Shown piece by piece: positions 7,931 to 16,171 of a stretch of DNA of 64,000 nt. The DNA is taken from positions 1,588,867 through 1,652,866 of the forward strand of contig NZ_HF536772.1 of NCBI RefSeq assembly GCF_000312665.1. The letters are read 5' to 3'. The notes under the pieces are model-generated. The model had not been told where the DNA came from. It did not search any database and saw only the letters and a program-made list of their open reading frames with translations. Origin of the DNA: Rhizobium mesoamericanum STM3625. Lineage in GTDB: Bacteria > Pseudomonadota > Alphaproteobacteria > Rhizobiales > Rhizobiaceae. The number at the start of each line of letters is the position of its first letter. Position 1 is the first letter of the stretch. Position numbers and translations under genes: made by a program.

Positions 7931-8924
7931 GGACATTCTCCGAAGACGCAGGCGCCCGGGAAGCGGGCATTCTTTTGATGCAGCGGAAACCAAGATGGCT
8001 GGTCGAGGTATCCTCCGGCTCGGCATGGCGGGCGGCCGGGCGATAGCGCCGGCAGTAATTCGGTGCGCAAAGATGCGAGCCGCCCTTCAGCACACGGCGC
8101 GGAATGCGGATATTGGGCTGGCGCGGATCGTAGCTCGCCTCCATGCCTCCACCGCGCGGATTGTTCGGAATGCAGCACGCTTTTGCTGACGGTTCGGGAT
8201 GGCGATCGGACCAGTAGTCCGTGGTCCATTCCCAGATATTGCCGATCATGTCGTAGAGGCCATAGCCATTCGGCGGAAAGCTGCGGACGGGAGATGTCCG
8301 TTCATGGCCTTTCGGCTTCGTGGATGTCACGGGGAAGGTTCCCTGCCAGATATTGGCCATGAGAGTGCCGGCGGGCATCAGTTCATCACCCCAGGCAAAT
8401 TCGGCGTCTTCGAGGCCGCCGCGCGCCGCAAGCTCCCATTCAGCTTCCGTGGGCAGTTCGAGACCGGCCCAATCTGCATAGGCCTTCGCATCGCACCAGG
8501 CCACATGTACCACAGGATGGTCGAGCTTGCCGCGCAGATCGCTCGTGCCGCCAAGGGGCCGGCGCCAATTCGCACCGAATTTGAACGTCCACCATTGCGT
8601 GATATCAGCTCCGCTGACGGTCTTCGGCTGGAAGAAGAGCAGCGATCCCGCACGCAGCATCTCGGGTTTGGCGCCGGGATAATCCTTGGGATCGGGCCTT
8701 GTTTCGGCGAAGGTGACATAACCGGTCGCCTTGACGAATTCCGTGAACTTGCGGTTTGTGACTGGGATTTCGTCGATCCAGAAGCCATCGACCTTCACGG
8801 GATGGGCGGGCGCCTCCTCCGGATAATGATCGTTCGATCCCATGGTAAAGGTCCGGCCGGGAATCCAGATCATACCTTCGCGTGCTGCGTGCGAGGCCTG
8901 CTCGTCATCGAATGCCAGTGCCAT
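7905..8924 (-). CDS. Formylglycine-generating enzyme (sulfatase-modifying factor)
   Basis: A 339-residue FGE-sulfatase protein without signal peptide, hence cytoplasmic. The N-terminal motif WIPGRTFTMGSNDHYPEE and the core LPTEAEWELAARGG and GNIWEWTTDYW are diagnostic. KGGSHLCAPNYCRRYR near the C-terminus holds the two cysteines that bind copper in true FGE enzymes, five residues apart, followed by LGFRC. This argues for real FGE activity rather than an EgtB-like relative. FGE converts the cysteine of sulfatase CxA/PxR motifs to formylglycine. The obvious client is the CTAGR sulfatase at 16172-17818. GGAGG lies five bases before the ATG and belongs to a palindrome shared with the divergent gene. 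Confidence 0.9.
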   Translation of the reverse strand: MALAFDDEQASHAAREGMIWIPGRTFTMGSNDHYPEEAPAHPVKVDGFWIDEIPVTNRKFTEFVKATGYVTFAETRPDPKDYPGAKPEMLRAGSLLFFQPKTVSGADITQWWTFKFGANWRRPLGGTSDLRGKLDHPVVHVAWCDAKAYADWAGLELPTEAEWELAARGGLEDAEFAWGDELMPAGTLMANIWQGTFPVTSTKPKGHERTSPVRSFPPNGYGLYDMIGNIWEWTTDYWSDRHPEPSAKACCIPNNPRGGGMEASYDPRQPNIRIPRRVLKGGSHLCAPNYCRRYRPAARHAEPEDTSTSHLGFRCIKRMPASRAPASSENVHEKVHASH

Positions 8925-8929
8925 CGTTA

Positions 8930-8939
8930 CCTCCGGAGG
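8930..8939. promoter_or_regulatory. Palindromic Shine-Dalgarno shared by two divergent genes
   Basis: CCTCCGGAGG is its own reverse complement. It gives GGAGG five bases before the FGE start (8924, minus) and five bases before the ATG at 8945 (plus). Only about 20 bases separate the two starts, so neither promoter can lie between them. Confidence 0.7.
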
Positions 8940-8944
8940 GCATG

Positions 8945-9757
8945 ATGGGTTGCATCAGGTTTGCGTCTCGCCTGCTGGCGCTTTTGCCGGGATTCTTCGG
9001 CATAATCGACGCGGCTGCCGCGCAGGAGTCCAATACCGATCTTGCCAAGAAGCTCAACAATCCGGTTGCCTCGCTGATCAGCGTCCCCTTTCAGTTTAAC
9101 TACGACCGTGGCTTCGGCCCTGAGAACGGCGATCGCGAGACCCTCAATATCCAGCCCGTCATTCCGTTCTCCATCAACGAAGACTGGAATGTCATCTCGC
9201 GCACCATTCTGCCGGTGATCTGGCAGGACGACATTGCGGGCTCTTCCGGCCGCCAGTTCGGCATCGGCGATATCACGCAGAGCTTCTTCTTTTCTCCTAA
9301 GCAGCCCGGACCTGATGGACTGATCTGGGGCGCCGGCCCGGTCTTTCTTATTCCGACGGCCACGGACGAATTGCTGGGGAGCGGCAAATGGGGAGCGGGG
9401 CCAACTGCCGTGCTGCTGAAGCAGGACGGCCCGTGGACCTACGGGATTCTTGCCAATCACATCTGGTCCTTTGCGGGTCAGAGCGATAGAGCCGATGTAA
9501 GCTCGACTTTCCTGCAGCCATTCCTCTCCTATACCACCAAAGATGCCTGGACCTTCATGCTCAACACGGAAAGCACCTATGACTGGGAGGCCAACCAGTG
9601 GTCCGTGCCGATCAATCTGCAGGCTTCGAAGCTTTTAAAATTCGGCGAGCAGCCCGTCAGCCTTTTCGCCGGTGTTCGCTACTGGGCCGACGCGCCCGAT
9701 AACGGTGCCGAAGGCTGGGCGTTCCGCTTGGGCATGACGTTCCTGTTTCCGAAATAG
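8945..9757 (+). CDS. Outer-membrane protein, phenol-degradation MetA-like (transporter-type) family
   Basis: A 270-residue protein with a signal peptide ending near DAAAAQ. The mature part starts NTDLAKKLNNPVASLISVPFQFNYD. This and GIGDITQSFFFSPK, GPVFLIPTAT and NHIWSFAG are typical of the MetA-pathway-of-phenol-degradation (PF13557) barrel proteins, often labelled neuromedin-U-like. It ends MTFLFPK. The role of the family is uncertain, probably outer-membrane passage or envelope structure. ATGs at 8942 and 8945 are both possible; the shared palindromic GGAGG is two and five bases away, favouring 8945. Its promoter must lie inside the FGE gene on the other strand. Confidence 0.75.
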   Translation: MGCIRFASRLLALLPGFFGIIDAAAAQESNTDLAKKLNNPVASLISVPFQFNYDRGFGPENGDRETLNIQPVIPFSINEDWNVISRTILPVIWQDDIAGSSGRQFGIGDITQSFFFSPKQPGPDGLIWGAGPVFLIPTATDELLGSGKWGAGPTAVLLKQDGPWTYGILANHIWSFAGQSDRADVSSTFLQPFLSYTTKDAWTFMLNTESTYDWEANQWSVPINLQASKLLKFGEQPVSLFAGVRYWADAPDNGAEGWAFRLGMTFLFPK

Positions 9758-9845
9758 CGAGCCGGTGCATCTGATTCATCGAATGCAAGTTCCATTTTCC
9801 CCTCTCTTCAGAGGGCGAGCCATCGCCCGTGAAATATGGAGACGA

Positions 9846-9862
9846 AAGTACGTAGCAGTAAA
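9846..9862 (-). promoter_or_regulatory. Regulon motif copy 5 (TTTACTGCTACGTACTT), minus strand
   Basis: The motif lies on the minus strand between the convergent ends of the outer-membrane protein gene (9757) and the BatD-like gene (9899). If orientation matters it points leftwards, so a transcript from here would run antisense through 8945-9757 and then sense into the FGE/HAD pair. The FGE pair otherwise lacks a visible promoter. Confidence 0.5.
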
Positions 9863-9898
9863 TTCCACCTTGTTTCCGCCGGAAGTGACGTAACGAGG

Positions 9899-11158
9899 TC
9901 ATCGGACAGGGTTGAGCGGGGGTAGGGCCGAGGCGACTCCCGACGCTTTCGACGCCGTCCTTCCGAGCGCGCGCGCAGCCCTGCGGCGGTCGAAGTCGCC
10001 CTTTCCTCCTGAATAGAGGGTCCGCTCAAGCTCCAAAACCTCTCTCGCGAGATCCGGCAGGCCTGCCACATGATCTGAAAGCGTGCGGTAGCCATCGGAC
10101 GCCGCCCATTTCTGCAAAGCTGCGTAAACCTGCGGAAGTTCTGCGGTCAGGATCGTCCCGCGCAGCACGCGGAGACGATACCATTTCGAGTTTTCGATAT
10201 GCGATCGCAGACGCCGAAGAACACGTGGCAGCAGTCGAGCCGACCAGAAGCAGCCCGCTGCCACCAGTGCTACGAGGATCCATAGCATCACCTCGCGCCG
10301 ATGCTCGAACGCGGGCCTCTCGGGTTCAGGCGCGATTCCGTTGCGGGCGGGAGCTGCTGCGACGGAGACCTTGACCGCCGGCAGATCCGCGGAAGTCTGT
10401 CCCGATGAATCCAGGTCGAACCACGTGTAACGAACTGCGGGCAGGCTGAAATGGCCCTCCGCGTCCGCAACATAGGAGATGGTCTCCGTTCGTCTGCTCT
10501 CGATCTCGCCGCGGCCCGCGGAGACGCCATCCTCGAGCATCGGTGGGCGCGTATATTGCTTGAGACCCGCCGCGATCCCCACGTCTACAGGCGGAAGAAG
10601 CATGGATTGCGTCTCCTTCGCCGTGATGACGATCGTCCGGACGACAGCGTCGCCCACTTTCAGGTTCGCTGGATTGCCGTTGAAGGATTGAGAGATGCGC
10701 ACGTCGTGAGCGGCGAACAGGGTCGAAGAATTTGCCGCGGCCGCAACCTCGAAGATCGAGGCTTCCGTACTTACCGACGCCTCTATCGGCTTCCCATCGA
10801 CAGAATAGGCGAACTCGATGGTGACGGGTGGGACCGCAAACGATCCAGCCTTCTCCGGGACAATGGCATAGTGCTTCCGGATGCCCGAGTACTGAACCCC
10901 ATCCACTGTCTTCACGAGATTTTGCGCGCGCTCCTGGGGCAACGTGACGAGTGCGTCGGGAATATCGAAGAGCGGGAGGTCCGGCGGCGAAGTGAAAAAG
11001 CCCGGCGCGAAGACATCCACTGTCAACCGGATCTGCTCACCCGGCATGATTGTTTCGCCAGCATCAATGGCGCTTCGCGCGAACGGTTCGGCGGCAAGAG
11101 CGGGAAATCCGATTATCGCTAGCAGCATCGTAAACAGACGAGCAACGATCCTCCTCAC
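9899..11158 (-). CDS. BatD-like membrane protein, last gene of the sulfatase/MoxR operon
   Basis: A 419-residue protein with a signal peptide (MRRIVARLFTMLLAIIGFPALAAEP). Periplasmic beta-rich domains follow (GEQIRLTVDVFAPGFF, LKVGDAVVRTIVITA). A membrane segment lies near ~280 (MLWILVALVAAGCFWSARLL), followed by a basic cytoplasmic tail. This is the layout of BatD/oxygen-tolerance-like proteins that accompany MoxR-VWA systems. The frame is open much further upstream, but GTG at 11158 has AGGAGA eight bases before it and yields the signal peptide. It follows the VWA-TPR gene after only two bases. Confidence 0.7.
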   Translation of the reverse strand: MRRIVARLFTMLLAIIGFPALAAEPFARSAIDAGETIMPGEQIRLTVDVFAPGFFTSPPDLPLFDIPDALVTLPQERAQNLVKTVDGVQYSGIRKHYAIVPEKAGSFAVPPVTIEFAYSVDGKPIEASVSTEASIFEVAAAANSSTLFAAHDVRISQSFNGNPANLKVGDAVVRTIVITAKETQSMLLPPVDVGIAAGLKQYTRPPMLEDGVSAGRGEIESRRTETISYVADAEGHFSLPAVRYTWFDLDSSGQTSADLPAVKVSVAAAPARNGIAPEPERPAFEHRREVMLWILVALVAAGCFWSARLLPRVLRRLRSHIENSKWYRLRVLRGTILTAELPQVYAALQKWAASDGYRTLSDHVAGLPDLAREVLELERTLYSGGKGDFDRRRAARALGRTASKASGVASALPPLNPVR

Positions 11159-11160
11159 GG

Positions 11161-12669
11161 CTACTTCTCCTGCTCGGCCTCGATGGCGAATTTGCGGGCC
11201 ATGAGATCGGCCGGGGTCGCCTGGATGTTCTTGATCCACATTTCTGAAGTCTCCTCGGCCATGTCGACGGTGCCGGCCTTTCCCTTCTTTCCCTTGTCGT
11301 CGAACTGCACGCTGTCCGGTTTCAGATTGGGTTGATCCGGCTCCGCGTTGTCCTGCTGCTCTTTTAAAAGCCGCTTGGCGAGCGCAAGATTTGCCTCGGC
11401 CTCCGTCCAGCCTCGACGCTTCTCCAGCGCCTTCTGGTAGGCTGCGACGCCTTCCTCGAAGTCGCCCAGATGAAGCGACGAATTTCCTTTGTCGAACCAT
11501 GCCTCCGCGGTGTCCACCAGCGCGAAAGCCTCGGCAGCTTCCTTGAACTTGCCAGCCTTGTATAGCGAAGTCCCTTTCCACATGGGATCCTGGAACTGCG
11601 CCGCGGCGGCATCGAAATCCCCCCGTTCGAATGCGAGCCTTCCCTGCTGATCGGGCGTCAGCCACATGTCTTCGAACGTGCCGGCTCGCGCGGCCTCGGG
11701 GACGAGCAACCTGAAGGCCAGCATCACGACGGCCAGACGGGTTACCCACCCCCGGCGGAAGGAAAGCACGAAGAAGAGGGCGACTGGTATCAGCAGCCAC
11801 CAGCCCACGTCGCGCCATCGGTCGCCTGTCGACGCAGTCTGCCGCTTGAAGTTCGTTGCAACCTTCTGAACGATCCATCGCACGTCGGCGTCGTCGTCCG
11901 TAATCGTGGCGACCGAGGCCCGGGCATCGCTACCGAACGCCTTCAGCGCCGCGAGGTCGAGCTTCGCCACGCCTCCGCCTTCGACCGCCCCGCCTTCAGG
12001 CGTACCCACGCCAAGCACGACCAGACCACCCTCGACCGCTTTGGCACCCTCAAGGGCCTCGCTTTCTATCCCGTCCGTCAGAAGCAGCACCGTTCCTGAT
12101 CCGTCATCCGGTTGCAGAAGCCGTTCCGCCAGGCGCAGCGCCTCGGTGGTGTCCTTTCCGGGCTTGGGCATGAGACGGGTCGACAGCGCATCGGTGTAGG
12201 ATTGGATAAGGTCTGCGTCGTCGGTGAGCGGCACGACCAGATGGGCGGTGCCTGCATAGGCAACCGCCGCGGTTCGGGCGCCCTTGCGGGCGGCCAGGAT
12301 GTCGTGAATTTTGAGTTTCACGCGCTCGATCCGGCTCGGACTGATGTCCTTTGCGTCCATCGTCGGCGAGAGGTCGACCGCGATGACGAGCGAGGCAGTG
12401 TCGGAGACGAAGGGCGGAGGCTCTCGCCGCCAGGTCGGCCCCGCCACGCCCACGATCGCGAGCGCCAGCACGACAGCCAGCACCCATGCAGGCGCAAGTC
12501 GGTTTCCCCCGTCTGGTTCGATGACGAGGCTATCAAGCAGGTGCGGGGCGATCACCCTTTTCCAGCGGTCGCGGACGTCGCCGGCGCGCGAGGCCATCCA
12601 GACGAGAACGGGAGGCAGCAGAAGCGCTAACAGCCACCATGGCCGAAGAAAGTGAAAGTCCGCGATCAT
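11161..12669 (-). CDS. VWA-domain protein with C-terminal TPR (BatB/BatC-like fusion)
   Basis: A 502-residue protein. Two membrane segments near the N-terminus (WWLLALLLPPVLVWMA, WVLAVVLALAIVGVAG) are followed by a von Willebrand A domain at ~85-265. Its MIDAS is VDLSPTMD (DxSxT rather than DxSxS), with a threonine in GKDTTEAL and LTDGIE. A third membrane segment lies near 295-312. TPR-like repeats follow (RGDFDAAAAQF, AGKFKEAAEAF, LGDFEEGVAAYQKAL). BatB and BatC are separate proteins in many bacteria and appear fused here. ATG 12669 overlaps the previous stop as ATGA, with GGAGG upstream. Confidence 0.8.
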   Translation of the reverse strand: MIADFHFLRPWWLLALLLPPVLVWMASRAGDVRDRWKRVIAPHLLDSLVIEPDGGNRLAPAWVLAVVLALAIVGVAGPTWRREPPPFVSDTASLVIAVDLSPTMDAKDISPSRIERVKLKIHDILAARKGARTAAVAYAGTAHLVVPLTDDADLIQSYTDALSTRLMPKPGKDTTEALRLAERLLQPDDGSGTVLLLTDGIESEALEGAKAVEGGLVVLGVGTPEGGAVEGGGVAKLDLAALKAFGSDARASVATITDDDADVRWIVQKVATNFKRQTASTGDRWRDVGWWLLIPVALFFVLSFRRGWVTRLAVVMLAFRLLVPEAARAGTFEDMWLTPDQQGRLAFERGDFDAAAAQFQDPMWKGTSLYKAGKFKEAAEAFALVDTAEAWFDKGNSSLHLGDFEEGVAAYQKALEKRRGWTEAEANLALAKRLLKEQQDNAEPDQPNLKPDSVQFDDKGKKGKAGTVDMAEETSEMWIKNIQATPADLMARKFAIEAEQEK

Positions 12670-13658
12670 ACCGCGATCCTCCGGCGACGGATCAAGCCGA
12701 CCAATCCCTCGAAACCATACCATCCTGCCAAAACGACGATGGCGGCGGCAAGCGGCCAGTGAAAGAGCTCGATGCGGGGCCGCCAGGAAAGCTCCTTCTG
12801 ATCTTCTGGCGTAATCTGGTCGAGCACATCGTAGATCGCGGCGAGTTCAGATTGATCGCCTCCGAAGAAATAGCGACCACCGGTTTCAGACGAGATCTTT
12901 TGCAGAGTCGTCGTGTCGAGCTTTTCTTCGCCTGTCGCGGACGGGTCGCCGATGCCGACGGTGTGGATGACGATCTTCTTGTCCTTCGCGATCTCCGCCG
13001 CCTTGAGCGGAGGCATCTTGCTCGCCGTGTCGTTGCCGTCAGTAAGCACGATCATGACTTTTTCCGGCACGGTCGTCTTGTCGAACATCCTTATGGCGAG
13101 CCCGAGGGAATCTCCAAGCGACGTTCGTGGCCCGGCTAATCCTGGCAGAAGGCCGCTGATCATCGTCTCGACGAGAGCATGATCCATCGTGAAGGGCGCG
13201 AGCGGGTAGGGCGCGTCTCCGAAAGCGATCAGACCGATTCGGTCCCCCGTTCGCTTCGTCACAAAGTCGGACACGACGCTGCGAACGGCGCCGACGCGGG
13301 CCCGAGCCGTGCCATCGGGCGCACGAAAATCCTTCGTCTCCATCGACTGGGAGAGGTCGAGTGCGACCAGGATATCTCGTTGCGGCTCTTGCTTTTCGAT
13401 GGGCGGCTCCACGAATTGCGGCCGTGCCAGCGCGAGCACGAACAGACACCAGGCGGTCCCTTCGGCTATCGTCTGCTGCCAGGAGCGGCGGGTTACGACC
13501 GAACCTTCGGACGGCTGTACTCCGGCAGCGTGCGCTACCTCGGCGAAGAAAGGCAGCCGGATCGAGGCCGAAGTTTCCCGTCGTGCCGGAAGCAGCCACC
13601 AGACGAGAAGTGGGAGCGGCAGCAGGAGAAGCAGCCATGGCAGGTCAAGCCGGTACAT
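12666..13658 (-). CDS. VWA-domain membrane protein (BatA-like)
   Basis: A 330-residue protein with an N-terminal membrane segment (LPWLLLLLPLPLLVWWLL), a second near 68, and a VWA domain at ~95-285 with a complete MIDAS: DLSQSM, a threonine in GPRTSLG, and LTDGND. A C-terminal segment (LAAAIVVLAGWYGFEGLVG) anchors the end. With MoxR AAA+ ATPases such proteins form chaperone-like systems at the inner membrane. It overlaps the DUF4381 gene by 14 bases and the next gene by four. Confidence 0.8.
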   Translation of the reverse strand: MYRLDLPWLLLLLPLPLLVWWLLPARRETSASIRLPFFAEVAHAAGVQPSEGSVVTRRSWQQTIAEGTAWCLFVLALARPQFVEPPIEKQEPQRDILVALDLSQSMETKDFRAPDGTARARVGAVRSVVSDFVTKRTGDRIGLIAFGDAPYPLAPFTMDHALVETMISGLLPGLAGPRTSLGDSLGLAIRMFDKTTVPEKVMIVLTDGNDTASKMPPLKAAEIAKDKKIVIHTVGIGDPSATGEEKLDTTTLQKISSETGGRYFFGGDQSELAAIYDVLDQITPEDQKELSWRPRIELFHWPLAAAIVVLAGWYGFEGLVGLIRRRRIAV

Positions 13659-14169
13659 GGTGCCTCACGATCCAGCGGCGAGCGTCGGCAACCAGGTCGT
13701 CACCGATGTTCGCAGGTAACAGATCAATGCTTGCTTCTGCGCGGTACTCGAAATCGTCGAACAGCTTTTCGAGCGCCCGGCCCGGCGCCTCCTCCGACGT
13801 CGCTTTGAGAAATTTGTTCCAATCGCTCCCAGTCAGGCACGCGACCGTAAGGCGCGGCCAGGCTGCTAGCGCCGTCCGTTTCATAAGCTCCGACAGTCGA
13901 TGAATGCCGTCCTTTCTGGTCGCGGGCGAGCGGATATCATCCCGGATGGCATCCAGCAACTGCAGCGCTTCACGGCGGTAGGCGTTTCGTCGATAACGAC
14001 CTAGTGCGATGAAGCCCCACACGAGAAGAAGTGCTACCGCAACGCTTCCGAGGAGGCCCCATCCCCAAGTCTGTGGCAACCAAGAAACGGGTGCCGGAAC
14101 TACGATGTCGTGCATCGACCGTAGTGCTGTTTCTGTAGTCGGGTCGAGTGCGGGCGCTTTCTCCATCAT
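13645..14169 (-). CDS. DUF4381-type membrane protein
   Basis: A 174-residue protein. After a Pro-rich lead (MHDIVVPAPVSWLPQTWGW) it has one membrane segment (LLGSVAVALLLVWGFIAL) and a helical cytoplasmic region ending DARRWIVRHHVPA. The IVVP.P.SW.PQT.GW pattern before a membrane helix is typical of the small DUF4381 component of MoxR-VWA operons. The ATG at 14169 overlaps the DUF58 stop as ATGA, which sets the start. Confidence 0.7.
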   Translation of the reverse strand: MMEKAPALDPTTETALRSMHDIVVPAPVSWLPQTWGWGLLGSVAVALLLVWGFIALGRYRRNAYRREALQLLDAIRDDIRSPATRKDGIHRLSELMKRTALAAWPRLTVACLTGSDWNKFLKATSEEAPGRALEKLFDDFEYRAEASIDLLPANIGDDLVADARRWIVRHHVPA

Positions 14170-15119
14170 CGCCTCCGTTGCCGCCACGCCGATTGTTCCA
14201 GTAGGCGGCGAAGCTGGGGCGGGGTCTCTTCTGCGGCCGACAATGGCAGCATCGGCAGCCCTAGCTCGCGCTGCCATCTGCGCAATTCCCGTCCCCTTTC
14301 TCTTGCGAAACTGTCGACGGCATCACGTACTGATCGTTCTCCTAGCGTCAGCTCGGCCTGCAGGTTGCCGCCACTCACGACGATCTCGCCGACCTCGGGC
14401 AATTCCAACAGGAAGGGGTCGTAGACAAGAAGGCAAATCACGTCATTGCTCTGCGAGAGGTTTAGGAGCAGGTTCCGCGTAGCGTCGTCGTGACCATTCA
14501 GATCGCTGATCAGGATTATGAGATGATCGTGATGGGCGAAGGCAAAGGTGCGCCGAAGGGCCTCGTTGAGCGCTTGAGGCGATGTCGATCCAGAATAGGA
14601 GGCAGACAGCCTCGCGTTCTTATCGGCAATACGGTCGGCGAGCGCAATCACCGCCTTTCGGCTGCGGTGGGGCCGAACCTCATCAATGCCATCGTCGCCA
14701 AAGATAAAGCCGCCGACGCGATCGCCCGAGCCGAAGATGCGCCACGCGCAAAGAATGGCGGCCTCGGCGGCCGCTACCGACTTCATGGCCCGGCGGCTGC
14801 CGAAAAACATATTGACTCGTTGGTCGACTAGCAGAAGTGCCGGCCTTTCCTTTTCCTCGTCATAGACGCGGACAACCGGCTTGCCGGTCCGCGCCATCAC
14901 GCGCCAGTCGATGGAGCGGATGTCGTCGCCCGGCAGATATTCACGCAGTTCCTCGAAGATCAGCCCGCGACCGCGCAGCGACGATTGTATCCGCCCCGCA
15001 AGCTGGCGATGGCTGCGCGCCTTCTGAACAAAGGAAAGATCGCGGGCGCGAGCTTCGAGAGCGACGAGCTGGTCGGTCGTCACATGGATGCCGTCGCTTT
15101 CTCGCCATCCCGTTTTCAT
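14166..15119 (-). CDS. DUF58 domain protein of MoxR-VWA system
   Basis: A 317-residue soluble protein. The signature FEELREYLPGDDIRSIDWRVMARTGKPVVRVYDEEKE (positions ~54-89) is the hallmark of DUF58, and LLLVDQRVNMFFGS is its VWA-like beta strand with a non-canonical metal site. DUF58 proteins are regular partners of MoxR ATPases. The gene begins four bases inside the MoxR stop (ATGA) and ends four bases inside the next gene, so translation is coupled. Confidence 0.85.
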   Translation of the reverse strand: MKTGWRESDGIHVTTDQLVALEARARDLSFVQKARSHRQLAGRIQSSLRGRGLIFEELREYLPGDDIRSIDWRVMARTGKPVVRVYDEEKERPALLLVDQRVNMFFGSRRAMKSVAAAEAAILCAWRIFGSGDRVGGFIFGDDGIDEVRPHRSRKAVIALADRIADKNARLSASYSGSTSPQALNEALRRTFAFAHHDHLIILISDLNGHDDATRNLLLNLSQSNDVICLLVYDPFLLELPEVGEIVVSGGNLQAELTLGERSVRDAVDSFARERGRELRRWQRELGLPMLPLSAAEETPPQLRRLLEQSAWRQRRR

Positions 15120-16093
15120 GAGACAGCCACGAGTTCTGTGATCCGATCGATCACCTGATCGGCGCTCGTGTTGGACGCATGAGCGTCATAGGAGAGAATA
15201 AGGCGGTGGCGGAAGACGTCGTTGACGACCGCCTTCACATCATCCGGGGTTACGTAGTCGCGACCCCTGAGCCACGCGTAGGATCGCGAGACCTTGTCTA
15301 GGCCGATCACACCGCGAGGGCTGACGCCCACCTGCACCAGCTTCCCGAGATCCTTGTCGTAGCGATCCGGATACCGTGTCGCAAACACCAGAGCGACGAT
15401 GTATTTTTCGACGGGTTCTGAAACAGTGACCTTGCCGATCTCCTTGCGGGCGCCGAATACGGCCTCAGGATCGAGCCGCTCCTGTGCCCTATGAGGGCTA
15501 TCTCCGTGCGCGGCGTTCTCTTCGTCGCGATTGAGGCGCATGATGGCGGCTTCCGATTCTTCGTCAGGATAACCGACCTCCACATGCATCAGGAAGCGGT
15601 CGAGCTGGGCTTCAGGCAACGGGTAGGTCCCTTCCTGCTCGATCGGATTCTGCGTTGCCATGACCATGAACAGATCGGGCAGGGGATAGCTCTTGCCGCC
15701 AACGGTGACCTGCCGCTCCTCCATGGCCTCCAGCAGCGCTGACTGCACCTTGGCCGGCGCGCGATTGATCTCGTCGGCGAGGATCAGGTTGGCGAAGATC
15801 GGTCCTTGCTGGAACTTGAACTCGCCCTTGCCGCCCTCGGAGAAATAGATCTCGGATCCAGTGATGTCGGCTGGAAGCAGGTCCGGTGTGAACTGCACGC
15901 GGGAAAGGTCGGAACTGAGGTGCTTGGCCAAGCTTTTTATCGCCCGCGCCTTTGCGAGCCCTGGGAGCCCTTCGACAAGCAGGTGACCGTTGGCGAGGAG
16001 CCCGAGGAGCAGCCGCTCGACCATAACGTCCTGGCCGATGATCGATTGGCCTATGCGGTTGCCAAGGGATAAAATTTCGTTGCGTGCCGTCAT
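15116..16093 (-). CDS. MoxR-family AAA+ ATPase with altered Walker A
   Basis: A 325-residue AAA+ protein. MoxR landmarks are FTPDLLPADITGSEIY, the Walker B ILADEINRAPAKVQSALLEAMEE, sensor 1 MATQNPIEQEGTYPLPEAQLDRFL and the C-terminal SPRGVIGL. The P-loop reads EGLPGLAKARA: the residue after the catalytic lysine is Ala (codon GCG), where GK[S/T] is expected. That residue coordinates Mg2+, so ATP hydrolysis may be weak or lost. MoxR proteins act as chaperones that mature or activate membrane or periplasmic complexes. It is separated from the sulfatase by 78 bases containing a hairpin. Confidence 0.85.
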   Translation of the reverse strand: MTARNEILSLGNRIGQSIIGQDVMVERLLLGLLANGHLLVEGLPGLAKARAIKSLAKHLSSDLSRVQFTPDLLPADITGSEIYFSEGGKGEFKFQQGPIFANLILADEINRAPAKVQSALLEAMEERQVTVGGKSYPLPDLFMVMATQNPIEQEGTYPLPEAQLDRFLMHVEVGYPDEESEAAIMRLNRDEENAAHGDSPHRAQERLDPEAVFGARKEIGKVTVSEPVEKYIVALVFATRYPDRYDKDLGKLVQVGVSPRGVIGLDKVSRSYAWLRGRDYVTPDDVKAVVNDVFRHRLILSYDAHASNTSADQVIDRITELVAVS

Positions 16094-16133
16094 CGCGAAT
16101 ACCGCCGCCAGATAATTCGTGCAGGCATGTGAA

Positions 16134-16152
16134 GGCCCGCCAAGGTCGGGCC
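16134..16152 (-). other. Intercistronic hairpin between sulfatase and moxR
   Basis: GGCCCG/CGGGCC with a seven-base loop lies 19 bases after the sulfatase stop, without a strong T run. It could be a weak terminator or an mRNA-stabilising stem that sets the sulfatase level apart from the rest of the operon. Confidence 0.45.
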
Positions 16153-16171
16153 CTCTTCGCCTTCTTCGTTC

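Noticed and set aside
9899..11878. 659-codon version of the BatD-like gene
   Set aside because: The first 240 codons overlap the VWA-TPR gene in another frame; the GTG at 11158 has a ribosome site and a signal peptide.
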